This document shows positions 8,869 to 18,002 of a stretch of 64,000 nucleotides of DNA, in pieces. The notes under the pieces are model-generated. The model ran no database searches, had not been told where the DNA came from, and saw nothing but the letters and a program-made list of their open reading frames with translations. Origin of the DNA: Orbaceae bacterium lpD01 (lineage in GTDB: Bacteria > Pseudomonadota > Gammaproteobacteria > Enterobacterales > Orbaceae); contig CP133959.1 of NCBI GenBank assembly GCA_036251705.1, positions 868,001-932,000 on the forward strand, read 5' to 3'. How positions within the stretch are numbered: the first letter of the stretch is position 1; every line of letters starts with the position of its first letter. The position numbers and the translations under genes are program-made.

Positions 8869-10593
8869 TTGCGCATTATTTTACTTTTACTCAGTTTGTT
8901 ATTGTGCGTGTCGTTTGCTCAGGCGCAGACATTACGTTTACAAGTAAAAGGGCTCGATGGTAGTCTTGAACAAAATGTGGATGGTCGTTTATCGACGATT
9001 GAAGCCAATGATATCGTTGATACGGCTCAGTTCAGACGATATGTCTCCGATGAAATTCGCAAAGGATTACGTGCTTTAGGTTACTATTTTCCTCAAATAT
9101 CCTTCTCGCTCAATGAGAGCGCCTTTCGTCCCGCTTTAGTTGCCACTGTCGATGCCGGATTGCCGATACTGATTGAAAGGGTTTCGGTGAATATTACCGG
9201 CCAAGGTAGCAAAGATAAAGATTTCGTGGAATTATTAAGAAAGAATACACCGGTTGTGGGCGATATCTTAAACCACGGTGTATACGACGCCTTTAAAAAT
9301 AGTTTACTCAGTTTGGCCATGCGTAAAGGCTATTTCGATTCAGAGATGACGCGTAATCAACTGCTGGTATCAGAAAAACTGCATGAGGCATTTTGGAATA
9401 TTGATTTCAACACTGGCGATCGTTATCGCTTAGGTAATGTCACTTTTCGTGAAGGCCCAATTCGCGAGAGTTTTTTACGCAATATCATTCCATTTAAACA
9501 GGGCGATTATTATACCTCTGAGCAGCTCAGTCTGTTTAGCCGCCGCCTCTCATCAACGAACTGGTTCAATTCCGTCACGGTGTTACCGAATATCAATCGT
9601 GTTGGTGCGGACAAAGAGATCCCAATCTATGTGGTGACAACACCGAAAAAACAGAATCTGATTGATGTCGGTCTTGGCTATTCAACCGATGTGGGTGTGC
9701 GAGGTAAGCTGGGTTGGACGAAACCTTGGGTCAATTCGCGCGGACAAAGTTTTCAGAGTAATTTATCGTTATCAAGAGTGGAACAGACGATAACTGGGAG
9801 TTATAAGATTCCGTTAGAAAAATCGCCACTCGAAGACTATTATACTGTACAGGGCGGTTTTAAACATCAGGATAATAACGATACTAAAGCCGACTCTTAT
9901 ACTTTTGGTGTCGTACGTTATTGGGATAGTTTTGATGGTTGGCAAAAAGCCATTGGTCTCAACACCAGTTATGATAACTTTACTCAAGCCAATAGTAGCT
10001 ACAATACCTTTTTAATCTATCCCTCTTTTAATTTATATCGACTACGTCAACGAGGTGGTGTCCTGCCGATGTGGGGAGATTCGCAGCGTTATGCCTTAGA
10101 AGTGGCGAACGATAAGTTGGGTTCTGATATCTCTTTTTGGCGGTTTACCACCCAGCAATCTTGGCTCCGTTCTTTATACGATACCCACCGATTTATCGCT
10201 AGAGCAAATTTTGGTTATATTAAAGTCAATGAGTTTGATCGTGTGCCGCCCTCTTTTCGCTATTTTGCTGGGGGTGATCGTAGTATTCGCGGTTATAGCT
10301 ACCAATCTATTTCACCTAAGGACCATGACGGCAAGCTATTAGGAGCCTCACGTTTGTTAGTTGGATCATTAGAGTATCAATATAACTTAACCGGCAATTG
10401 GTGGAGTGCGGTATTCGTTGATTCCGGCGAGGCAGTGGATAGTTTTAGAGATAATGATTTCCATACTGGCGCTGGTGTTGGGCTTCGCTGGGTTACGCCA
10501 ATCGGCCCGGTTAAACTGGATATTGCTGCGCCGGTCGATAATAAAGGCAGTAGTTCTGTGCACTTCTATATTGGTATTGGGGCTGAGTTATGA
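8869..10593 (+). CDS. tamA: Autotransporter/translocation assembly protein TamA
   Basis: Outer-membrane Omp85-family protein that, with TamB, takes part in outer-membrane protein assembly and anterograde phospholipid traffic. A cleavable signal peptide (LLLLSLLLCVSFAQAQ) is followed by about 250 residues of POTRA domains and a C-terminal beta-barrel with the Omp85 motif GGDRSIRGY (near residue 465) and a terminal strand ending in IGAEL. I chose the TTG at 8869 because it directly precedes the signal peptide and has GGAG eight bases upstream. Its length of 574 fits E. coli TamA (577). The stop overlaps the tamB start by four bases (ATGA). Confidence 0.95.
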   Translation: MRIILLLLSLLLCVSFAQAQTLRLQVKGLDGSLEQNVDGRLSTIEANDIVDTAQFRRYVSDEIRKGLRALGYYFPQISFSLNESAFRPALVATVDAGLPILIERVSVNITGQGSKDKDFVELLRKNTPVVGDILNHGVYDAFKNSLLSLAMRKGYFDSEMTRNQLLVSEKLHEAFWNIDFNTGDRYRLGNVTFREGPIRESFLRNIIPFKQGDYYTSEQLSLFSRRLSSTNWFNSVTVLPNINRVGADKEIPIYVVTTPKKQNLIDVGLGYSTDVGVRGKLGWTKPWVNSRGQSFQSNLSLSRVEQTITGSYKIPLEKSPLEDYYTVQGGFKHQDNNDTKADSYTFGVVRYWDSFDGWQKAIGLNTSYDNFTQANSSYNTFLIYPSFNLYRLRQRGGVLPMWGDSQRYALEVANDKLGSDISFWRFTTQQSWLRSLYDTHRFIARANFGYIKVNEFDRVPPSFRYFAGGDRSIRGYSYQSISPKDHDGKLLGASRLLVGSLEYQYNLTGNWWSAVFVDSGEAVDSFRDNDFHTGAGVGLRWVTPIGPVKLDIAAPVDNKGSSSVHFYIGIGAEL

Positions 10594-13500
10594 TTAAGCT
10601 GAGAAAGCGAAGTATTATTCCATTATCAGTACTGCTGTTTTTGTTGGTTTTTTTTGCGGTATTTATCTATACCAGTTTAGGCTTACGGATGGTCAGTTAT
10701 GTACTGAATAAATATGTCCCAGAGGTACAAATTGAGCAGGTGGATGGCGCTTTATATGATTTTGAAGTGAAGGGTTTTGCCCTCAAATTAGCGGGTATTG
10801 ATGTTAAAGTCGATCACGCTGCACTGGCTATTTCGGGATTGTGTCTGCTTGAAGGCAAAATCTGCATTAAAGACTTAGAGGCCAAAAATGTGTTGGTTGA
10901 TATTGATACCAGCAAATTTACCGCAAGCCCAACAGAGACAGAAGAGACAGATACCGTCTCAGTGATTAAAACACCGATTGCCATCGAGCTGAGAAAATCA
11001 AACTTAGATACCGTTAAAGTCAATGTGGATGATATGCATTTTGGGCTTGATCTATTTCAGGGACAGGCATCTTGGGTAAAAAATCAGATCGTGGTTTTTT
11101 CCGCTAATATTGATGGCGTGAAAGCGATATTTCCCGATACGGCACCCATATTACCAAAACCGGCGCCTAAGTCAACGGTTTCATTGCAAACCGAATTGCA
11201 AAATCTATTTGCTCAACCATTACTCTCCAGTCTGCCGAATGTGAATATTCCCGTCAATGTGATTATCTCTGAATTAAAAGGGGATAATTGGTTGCTGCAT
11301 ATGGGCAACGATTATCGTTTTAATCAAATTGCACTTCAGGGTAATGTGATTGATAGCAAGGTCTCGCTGTCAACATTATCACTCGATTCAATCAATCCAT
11401 ATCAAAACGCGCGAGTCCAAATACAAGGGAATATATTACTGGCTAAAAAATGGCCTTTATCTGCCAAGATTGCCCTGAGCACCCTCTCTGATGATAAATT
11501 AGCGACAACAATTAAAAGTCAGATTGACGGTGAATTACTCGGTGTTATCTCTTCTAAAACTGATGTCAGCGGTAAAAATAATTTAAAACTGGATGCCAAT
11601 ATCAACTTTATTAAAGCCTATTTACCGGTAAAGATAAAGTTAACCGGTCAGTCGGTTCAATGGCCATTGACCGGTGATGTGCCGCTGTATCAACTCAATG
11701 ATTTCAATCTGGATTTAGCAGGTCGTACCCGGCAGTTATCGCTTTCTAGTCAAGGTGCTTTTAAAGGGATTGATTTACCTGATGTGGCGTTTGAGCTTGA
11801 TGCTCAGGGTAATCAAAATGGCATGGTGCTCAATCATATCCGCTTACAGCTACCACAAGGTAAGATTGAGACTACTGGAAACGTTGATTGGCAGGATAAA
11901 CTCATCTGGCATCTAAATACTGACTTAGCTGAGATTAATTTACCCAGCGAGATCCCCAATTTTCCGCTTAATTTAAATGGTCAATTGAAGTTACAAGGCT
12001 GGCTTGATAAGCAGCAACGCTGGCAGATTGATGCACCTTTGCTCTCATTAAATGGCTCTATGCGCCGGGCACCGTTTTCGCTCTCCGGTGGTATATCAGC
12101 CAATTCTGATCTACAAATTAGTGCCCAACAATTTAAGCTGATGTGGGGCAGTAATACGCTGGCTTTAAATGGTGATATGCAAGATGCACATCAGTTGCAA
12201 CTTGATATCAACATGCCGACTTTAGCCGTGATAACGGATGGATTGACGGGGAAAATAAAAGGGCATTTCGACTTATCCGGTAGTTTATTGCAGCCGAATC
12301 TGCAGACAAACGTAGCCGTGGATAATTTTACCTTTAATGGCGTGTCGATAGGGCAAATCTTATTAGAAGGGCGCTCTCACTATAATAAACAAGTTTCCGG
12401 TGAATTATCTTTACAGGTTAATAACCTGATTTATGGTGATGGTGTTCATATCAATAATATGGAAACCCGCCTATCGGGCTCAGAGCAAGATCATCAATTG
12501 ACCGTTAATGTACAAGGTGAGCCGGTTGAAGGTGCCTTAAAACTAACCGGTCATATCAACAGTGCCAGAACAGCCTGGTCTGGTTTATTGGTCAGCGCAT
12601 CATTAGATACACCGGCAAAAGAGTGGACACTGAATAAATCAGTACCGTTAAGCTATGATTTTAAACAGCCAAAGATAACCGTCGGTGCTAACTGCTGGCT
12701 CAATGGCGATTCCAGTATCTGCCTGACAAAAGATATGATTATCACCAATCAGGGACATGCAGATCTCGAACTTAAAGATCTGGATCTGAAGATTTTTGAT
12801 CTGATTTTAGGGGGCGATACCCAGATTATGGGTAAATTATCCGCTAAAGCGAGTATTGACTGGAATCAAACGGATAGTTTTCCGGTCGTCAAAGCCAATG
12901 TGCATAGTAGTGAAGTTTATATTAAGCAAGCCCTTGGTACACAGACGCTGACTATCCCTTTTGATATTTTTGATATTAATCTCAACATGAATAGCCGTTT
13001 AGCCAAGCTCGATTGGCGCATCAGTTTAAAAGAGTATGGCGATATCTCCGGACAGGTTGAAGTGATTGAACCTGCTACACAGAAAAAACTGGCCGGTCAG
13101 CTGAATATTGATAAATTGTCGCTGTCTATTTTCACCCCAGCCTTACAAGGTGATGATTATGCTGAAGGACTCATCAATGCGCGTCTTAAATTTGGTGGGA
13201 CCTTAACCAGTCCTGAAATTACTGGAAAACTGGCGCTCAATCAAAGTGATATTAAGGCAAGCCAGTTGCCGGCTGATATTAAATCGATTGCTTTAACCAT
13301 TAATTTTTTAGGACATTCGTCCAGCCTTGATGGTGTGCTTAAAACCGCACAGGGCAATATTAACCTCAATGGTCAGGCAAGCTGGAAAAATATCGATACC
13401 TGGCAAGCGAAACTCGCCGTAAAAGGTGAGGGTATTTTGATTACGATGCCGCCAATGCTGAGTATGACGGTAGTGCCAGATATAAATATTACCGCCAATC

Positions 13501-14360
13501 AGGATGAGATTAATTTGAATGGGCGAGTTCGGGTGCCTACAGCAAGGATAACCGTGGATTCATTACCGGACTCAATCGTCGATGTCTCTCCTGATGAAGT
13601 GCTAGTCAATGAGAATATGGAAGAGATCCAGAAGAAAACGCTGCCTTTCCGCATTAATAGTAACCTGATGGTGATTATTGGTGATGATGTGAAAGTGAAT
13701 GCTTTTGGCCTTAATGCCGATCTAAAAGGTCAGCTATTTGTTCGCCAGAATAAACAAGGGCTCGGTTTACATGGCCAAATTATCATTCCTAATGGCCGTT
13801 TTCATGCCTATGGTCAGGATTTAGTGATTCGTAAAGGGGAGCTGATTTTCTCCGGCCCGGTTGATCTGCCACAGTTAAATATCGAAGCGATTCGTAATCC
13901 AGATTCGATTGCCAATAATGTGATTGCCGGTATTCGAGTGACGGGATTGGCTGATAATCCTAAAATCGAGCTATTCTCTGATCCTGCGATGTCTGATCAA
14001 GAAATTTTATCTTATATTCTTCGTGGTCAAGGCTTAGAGGGCAGTGACCAGAGTGAAAATGATATGATGACCGCTATCCTGATTGGTTTAGGGACCGCGC
14101 AGGGAGGCAAATATGTGGGTAATATTGGTGAAGCTTTTGGGATAAAAGATCTGTCACTCGACACACAAGGTGTCGGTAATAATTCACAAGTGGTCGTTAG
14201 TGGTTATATTTTGCCTAATCTACAAGTCAAATATGGGGTCGGGATTTTTGATTCGTTTGTGACACTGACCCTGCGTTATCGTTTATTACCTAAACTCTAT
14301 TTAGAGGTGGTCTCTGGTTTAGCGCAGTCGGTTGATCTTCTCTATCAGTTTGAATTCTAG
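10590..14360 (+). CDS. tamB: Inner-membrane translocation protein TamB
   Basis: Very large AsmA/VPS13-like protein (1256 residues) anchored in the inner membrane by an N-terminal helix near residues 8-30 and spanning the periplasm as a beta-taco groove that contacts TamA. The C-terminal DUF490 part is recognisable from KVNAFGLNADLKGQL and GELIFSGPVDLPQLNIEA, and it ends in a beta-strand (LLYQFEF) as in relatives. Two close cysteine pairs (LCLLEGKICI near residue 85-93, and NCWLNGDSSICL near 705-715) could form disulfides. Translation is coupled to tamA by an ATGA overlap. In E. coli it is also implicated in lipid transport together with YhdP and YdbH. Confidence 0.95.
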   Translation: MIKLRKRSIIPLSVLLFLLVFFAVFIYTSLGLRMVSYVLNKYVPEVQIEQVDGALYDFEVKGFALKLAGIDVKVDHAALAISGLCLLEGKICIKDLEAKNVLVDIDTSKFTASPTETEETDTVSVIKTPIAIELRKSNLDTVKVNVDDMHFGLDLFQGQASWVKNQIVVFSANIDGVKAIFPDTAPILPKPAPKSTVSLQTELQNLFAQPLLSSLPNVNIPVNVIISELKGDNWLLHMGNDYRFNQIALQGNVIDSKVSLSTLSLDSINPYQNARVQIQGNILLAKKWPLSAKIALSTLSDDKLATTIKSQIDGELLGVISSKTDVSGKNNLKLDANINFIKAYLPVKIKLTGQSVQWPLTGDVPLYQLNDFNLDLAGRTRQLSLSSQGAFKGIDLPDVAFELDAQGNQNGMVLNHIRLQLPQGKIETTGNVDWQDKLIWHLNTDLAEINLPSEIPNFPLNLNGQLKLQGWLDKQQRWQIDAPLLSLNGSMRRAPFSLSGGISANSDLQISAQQFKLMWGSNTLALNGDMQDAHQLQLDINMPTLAVITDGLTGKIKGHFDLSGSLLQPNLQTNVAVDNFTFNGVSIGQILLEGRSHYNKQVSGELSLQVNNLIYGDGVHINNMETRLSGSEQDHQLTVNVQGEPVEGALKLTGHINSARTAWSGLLVSASLDTPAKEWTLNKSVPLSYDFKQPKITVGANCWLNGDSSICLTKDMIITNQGHADLELKDLDLKIFDLILGGDTQIMGKLSAKASIDWNQTDSFPVVKANVHSSEVYIKQALGTQTLTIPFDIFDINLNMNSRLAKLDWRISLKEYGDISGQVEVIEPATQKKLAGQLNIDKLSLSIFTPALQGDDYAEGLINARLKFGGTLTSPEITGKLALNQSDIKASQLPADIKSIALTINFLGHSSSLDGVLKTAQGNINLNGQASWKNIDTWQAKLAVKGEGILITMPPMLSMTVVPDINITANQDEINLNGRVRVPTARITVDSLPDSIVDVSPDEVLVNENMEEIQKKTLPFRINSNLMVIIGDDVKVNAFGLNADLKGQLFVRQNKQGLGLHGQIIIPNGRFHAYGQDLVIRKGELIFSGPVDLPQLNIEAIRNPDSIANNVIAGIRVTGLADNPKIELFSDPAMSDQEILSYILRGQGLEGSDQSENDMMTAILIGLGTAQGGKYVGNIGEAFGIKDLSLDTQGVGNNSQVVVSGYILPNLQVKYGVGIFDSFVTLTLRYRLLPKLYLEVVSGLAQSVDLLYQFEF

Positions 14361-14370
14361 CAACAAATAT

Positions 14371-14400
14371 ATTTAGGTGATATTCTTGTCACCTAAATAG
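14371..14400 (+). terminator. Terminator-like hairpin after tamB
   Basis: TATTTAGGTGA (14371-14381) and TCACCTAAATA (14390-14400) form a perfect 11-bp stem starting ten bases after the tamB stop. The following GTTATTTTC is only partly T-rich, so the strength as an intrinsic terminator is uncertain. Confidence 0.65.
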
Positions 14401-14823
14401 TTATTTTCACTAATAGTTCTGTTTTTGCATGGTTTTATGACATTTTTATGGTATAACTGTGTAATTTCTAATCAATAATGGCTGGTTTTTGCTTGATAAG
14501 ATGAGTAAATCTTGTCATCTTTGGCAGATACCGTTATTATCCTTGCCTTAAATTTTCGAATAATAGTCATCAATCACGCTCAGTTTCGCGCTATTATTTA
14601 GGATGCGATTAATAAGATATGGTCGTTTGGCGATATTTGTTTGATACAGGCTAAAAGAGTTAATTCAGTCTATTTACTGTTTTGTCTTACCGATAAGTCA
14701 TCATCATTGATGATAGGCTTAAAGATTATCGGCAAAGATAACATCACCGGTAGGCTCTGAACAGATGTATGCGATTTATCATACATGTGATTAGAGATTT
14801 GATTTAAAAAGATGAGGTAATTG
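14401..14823 (+). other. Long non-coding leader/promoter region before the AGCS symporter
   Basis: About 420 bases without a credible gene. The 3' half contains nested inverted repeats: CCGATAA (near 14690) can pair with TTATCGG (near 14726) around an inner ATCATCA/ATGAT stem, and ATGTATG pairs with CATACAT at 14766-14787, close to the start codon. I looked for a glycine riboswitch, which precedes some transporters of this family, and did not find its conserved cores. The region probably carries the promoter and perhaps a structured leader. Confidence 0.45.
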
Positions 14824-16239
14824 ATGTCAAGTTGGAAAGAGGGATTGACGATAATCGTTGATATACTGAACACGCATTTAAGTTATGTGCTGATTGCGGT
14901 TTTGTTGGTCGCCGGGATCTATTTTACGATTCGGTTAGGTTTTATTCAAATCCGTCATTTTGGTCATATGTTTGGTGTACTGCACAACAGCCGCCAATTA
15001 GAAGGTGAAGGGATCTCTTCCTATCAAGCGTTTTGTACCTCAATGGCTGCCCGAGTCGGTACGGGTAATGTTGCTGGTATTGCTATTGCGATTACGCTAG
15101 GGGGTCCAGGTGCCATTTTTTGGATGTGGTTGATCGCGATACTGAGTGCTGCCACCTCATTTGCTGAGTCAACCTTAGCTCAGCTATTTAAGCAGAGAGA
15201 TGATCGTGGCCAGTTCCGCGGCGGCCCGGCCTATTATATGGAAAGAGGACTGAATGCTCGCTGGCTCGGTATTCTCTTTTCGATTTTCTTGATTGTTTGC
15301 TATGGTTTCGCTTTCAATGCCGTACAGGCCAATACGATCACAGAATCGATGAGTTCGATATTACATATGCCGGCTTGGGGATCGGGTGTGTTTGTGACTT
15401 TTTTCTCTTTCTTGGTTATTTTTGGTGGACTGCGCCGTATTGCCAAGGTTTCTGAGTATGTTGTTCCGCCAATGGCCGGTTTATATATTCTAGCGGCTTT
15501 AATCATTGTGGTCGCGAATTATTCACGGATTCCTGATGTTTTTGGTTTAATCTTTCGTAGCGCCTTTGGCCTGCAGGAGTTTGCTGCCGGTGGCTTTGGC
15601 GCTGCGGTAATGAACGGGATTAAACGAGGTCTGTTCTCAAATGAGGCCGGCTTAGGTTCCGCGCCGAATATTGCGGCTTCTGCAACACCTTATCCGCCAC
15701 ACCCCGCTTCTCAAGGTTATGTACAAATGGCTGGTGTTGTCATTGATACCGTGGTTATCTGTACGGCCTCAGCAGCAATCGTCTTGTTATCGGGTGTTCC
15801 ACTTGACTCAACCTCTGGGATCGTCTTGGTTGAGCACGCCCTGAGTACACAATATGGTGACTGGTCAAAATATATCTTATTACTGATTATTCTATTTTTT
15901 GCCTTTACCTCGATTATTGCTAACTATACCTATGCCGAGAACTGCTTCTTATTTTTACGAAAAGAGAAAACGGCTAAATTATATGGTTTTAGAGTGATGG
16001 TTTGTTTCGTAGTCTTTCTGGGGGCGGTTGCGTCACTGCCACTGGTTTGGGCGATGGCCGATATTGCGATGGCGCTGATGGCCATGACCAATTTAGTCGC
16101 CGTCTTATTGCTTTCACGTTTAGTCACCAAACTGGCTAAAGATTATAATCAGCAGCGTGCAGAGAAAAAACTGCCGACATTTGATCTCAATCAGTATCCA
16201 GAAGTTAAAGATAAAGTGGCTAAAGGGGTTTGGGAATAG
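14824..16239 (+). CDS. Sodium:alanine/glycine symporter family (AGCS) transporter
   Basis: Integral inner-membrane transporter of the alanine or glycine:cation symporter family, importing small neutral amino acids with sodium. The family motif GTGNVAGIAIAITLGGPGAIFWMW lies near residues 78-100 (only the GTGNVAG core is diagnostic), followed by FRGGPAYYMERGL and FSNEAGLGSAPNIAA. About ten hydrophobic segments are visible over 471 residues, the normal length. I start at the ATG at 14824, with GAGG six bases upstream, rather than the TTG at 14821. The substrate cannot be settled from sequence: AlsT/YaaJ relatives take alanine, glycine or glutamine. Confidence 0.9.
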   Translation: MSSWKEGLTIIVDILNTHLSYVLIAVLLVAGIYFTIRLGFIQIRHFGHMFGVLHNSRQLEGEGISSYQAFCTSMAARVGTGNVAGIAIAITLGGPGAIFWMWLIAILSAATSFAESTLAQLFKQRDDRGQFRGGPAYYMERGLNARWLGILFSIFLIVCYGFAFNAVQANTITESMSSILHMPAWGSGVFVTFFSFLVIFGGLRRIAKVSEYVVPPMAGLYILAALIIVVANYSRIPDVFGLIFRSAFGLQEFAAGGFGAAVMNGIKRGLFSNEAGLGSAPNIAASATPYPPHPASQGYVQMAGVVIDTVVICTASAAIVLLSGVPLDSTSGIVLVEHALSTQYGDWSKYILLLIILFFAFTSIIANYTYAENCFLFLRKEKTAKLYGFRVMVCFVVFLGAVASLPLVWAMADIAMALMAMTNLVAVLLLSRLVTKLAKDYNQQRAEKKLPTFDLNQYPEVKDKVAKGVWE

Positions 16240-16298
16240 TGAAGATAACCCTGAGTTATCGCTGATTAAAACTAAAAAAGTCTCAATATTGTTGTTAT

Positions 16299-16333
16299 AA
16301 AACAGCCGATTAGCGATGATTGGCTGTTTTTTT
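16299..16333 (+). terminator. Rho-independent terminator of the AGCS symporter gene
   Basis: AAAACAGCC (16299-16307) pairs with GGCTGTTTT (16322-16330), followed by more T residues to 16333. It sits 60 bases after the stop. Because the convergent gene pdxT ends at 16392, it may also catch minus-strand transcripts. Confidence 0.85.
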
Positions 16334-16391
16334 ATCTCTTAATAGACTTGAGTCTTATTACTTTGATATCTATCGCTTAGATTAGTCTACA

Positions 16392-16979
16392 TTAGGTGCA
16401 TCTGGTCATCGCGATAAAATAGTCCATGATACGATTATCGGGTGTTAATTCTGGATGAAAAGCCGCAACCAATATATTCTGCTGTTTTGCCATCACGATA
16501 TGATCGTCAATGGTGGCCAGCACCTCAACCCCAGCACCCACCGAGGTGATATAAGGAGCACGAATAAATACTGCCGGTATATGATTACCAATATGCTGAA
16601 TATCCAGCTCAATTTCAAAACTATCCACTTGCCGGCCGAAACCGTTGCGTTCGACAATCATATCCATTAAGCCTAATGGCTTGATTAAGCTACCGTTTAA
16701 TGGTGATGGTTTGATTGATTTAGCACATAAAATCAGGCCCGCACAGGTCCCTAAAATAGCTTTGCCCGATTGCGCAAAACGCACAATGGCCTCATGAAAA
16801 TGATTCTCTTCAATCAGGCGACTGATCGCGGTAGACTCTCCACCAGGGATGATTAAACCATTAAGCGTCTCTAGTTGGTCTGGCTGCTTGATACTGATAG
16901 CGTCCACCTGTAACTTTCTGAGCATGGTAAGATGCTCACAGACCGCGCCTTGCAGAGCCAATACACCTATTTTTTTCAT
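16392..16979 (-). CDS. pdxT: Pyridoxal 5'-phosphate synthase glutaminase subunit
   Basis: Class I glutaminase that releases ammonia from glutamine and channels it to PdxS. The nucleophile elbow GTCAG puts the catalytic cysteine at residue 79, the same number as in Bacillus, and the His-Glu of the triad is in the C-terminal FHPEL. The oxyanion motif PGGEST is near residue 45. The ATG at 16979 shares one base with the pdxS stop (TAATG), so the two subunits are translationally coupled and probably made in step. A TTG two codons upstream is in frame but inside pdxS. Length 195 is usual. Confidence 0.96.
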   Translation of the reverse strand: MKKIGVLALQGAVCEHLTMLRKLQVDAISIKQPDQLETLNGLIIPGGESTAISRLIEENHFHEAIVRFAQSGKAILGTCAGLILCAKSIKPSPLNGSLIKPLGLMDMIVERNGFGRQVDSFEIELDIQHIGNHIPAVFIRAPYITSVGAGVEVLATIDDHIVMAKQQNILVAAFHPELTPDNRIMDYFIAMTRCT

Positions 16980-17866
16980 TACCAACCGCGCTCCTGCATT
17001 CTTTCACTTTGGGTTAATTGGCTGATTTCGATGCCGGTCATTGCACTACCTAGCTGTTTCGATAATTCGGCTAAACGAGCATAATCATCAAAATAGGTGG
17101 TCGCTTGGACAATGGCTCGCGCAAATTTTTCCGGATTTTCTGATTTAAAGATCCCCGATCCGACAAATATGCCGTCAGCCCCTAGTTGCATCATTAAGGC
17201 TGCATCAGCCGGGGTAGCAATCCCACCCGCCGCAAAGTTAATCACCGGCAGTTTGCGTGACTGTTTAATCTCTTTGAGCAACTCATAAGGCGCGCCAATC
17301 TCTTTTGCATAAGCCATCAATTCATCACTATTCATGGCAACCACTTGACCTATTTGCTGATTGATTCTGCGCATATGCCTGACCGCTTCAACAATATTAC
17401 CGGTACCTGGTTCACCTTTAGTTCTTAACATCGAGGCGCCTTCCCCGATTCGGCGAAGTCCTTCGCCTAAATCTCGACAACCACAGACAAATGGCACGGT
17501 ATAGTCGCTTTTTAATAAATGATACTGCTCATCAGCCGGCGTTAAAACTTCACTCTCATCGATATAATCAACGCCCATCGCTTCTAAGATGCGGGCTTCG
17601 GTAATGTGGCCAATGCGGGCTTTAGCCATGACAGGAATGGAGACGGCCTGCATGACGGCTTCAACAATACTGGGATCGGCCATTCTGGCGACACCGCCAG
17701 CCGCGCGAATATCCGAAGGAACGCGTTCCAACGCCATCACGGCAACGGCGCCGGCAGCCTCGGCAATTTTGGCTTGCTCGGCGTTAATGACATCCATGAT
17801 GACGCCACCTTTTTGCATCTGTGCCATACCGCGTTTTACGATTTCACTGCCGATAACTTTATTCAT
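16979..17866 (-). CDS. pdxS: Pyridoxal 5'-phosphate synthase synthase subunit
   Basis: Builds PLP directly from ribose 5-phosphate, glyceraldehyde 3-phosphate and ammonia from PdxT, in a 12-mer of (beta/alpha)8 barrels. Both catalytic lysines are present: K82 in VMAKARIGH and K150 in [10 protein letters not shown], as well as the N-terminal aspartate in VIMDV. Length 295 matches the highly conserved family. This is the DXP-independent route of Gram-positives, fungi and plants, found in some gammaproteobacteria such as Pasteurellaceae, and absent from E. coli, which uses PdxA/PdxJ. It diverges from a MocR-type regulator gene. Confidence 0.97.
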   Translation of the reverse strand: MNKVIGSEIVKRGMAQMQKGGVIMDVINAEQAKIAEAAGAVAVMALERVPSDIRAAGGVARMADPSIVEAVMQAVSIPVMAKARIGHITEARILEAMGVDYIDESEVLTPADEQYHLLKSDYTVPFVCGCRDLGEGLRRIGEGASMLRTKGEPGTGNIVEAVRHMRRINQQIGQVVAMNSDELMAYAKEIGAPYELLKEIKQSRKLPVINFAAGGIATPADAALMMQLGADGIFVGSGIFKSENPEKFARAIVQATTYFDDYARLAELSKQLGSAMTGIEISQLTQSERMQERGW

Positions 17867-17940
17867 ATGTTTATCCTGAAGAGGTTAGGTTGAAGAGATT
17901 GTGACTATTTTGGCGAAGTTTAATGAAGAAAAAAACAGCC

Positions 17941-17968
17941 AATTGGACTATTTTCAGGTCATCCAATT
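17941..17968. promoter_or_regulatory. Candidate operator between pdxS and its MocR-type regulator
   Basis: AATTGGA (17941-17947) and TCCAATT (17962-17968) are perfect 7-base inverted halves, and CCAATT occurs again at 17939-17944 as a direct repeat 24 bases from the copy at 17963. The element lies in the divergent control region of pdxS and the regulator. MocR/PdxR proteins are dimers that bind repeats in such regions, so this is a reasonable binding site, though no published motif was compared. Confidence 0.5.
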
Positions 17969-18002
17969 TGTTATGATGATAAATAGACTTATAAACAGGC
18001 AG

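Noticed and set aside
10406-10597. Small frame overlapping the tamA/tamB junction
   Set aside because: It lies within tamA in another frame, and both tamA and tamB are intact there.
14660-14823. Glycine riboswitch upstream of the AGCS transporter
   Set aside because: I compared the leader with the tandem aptamer cores from memory and found no matching conserved blocks; only unrelated inverted repeats.
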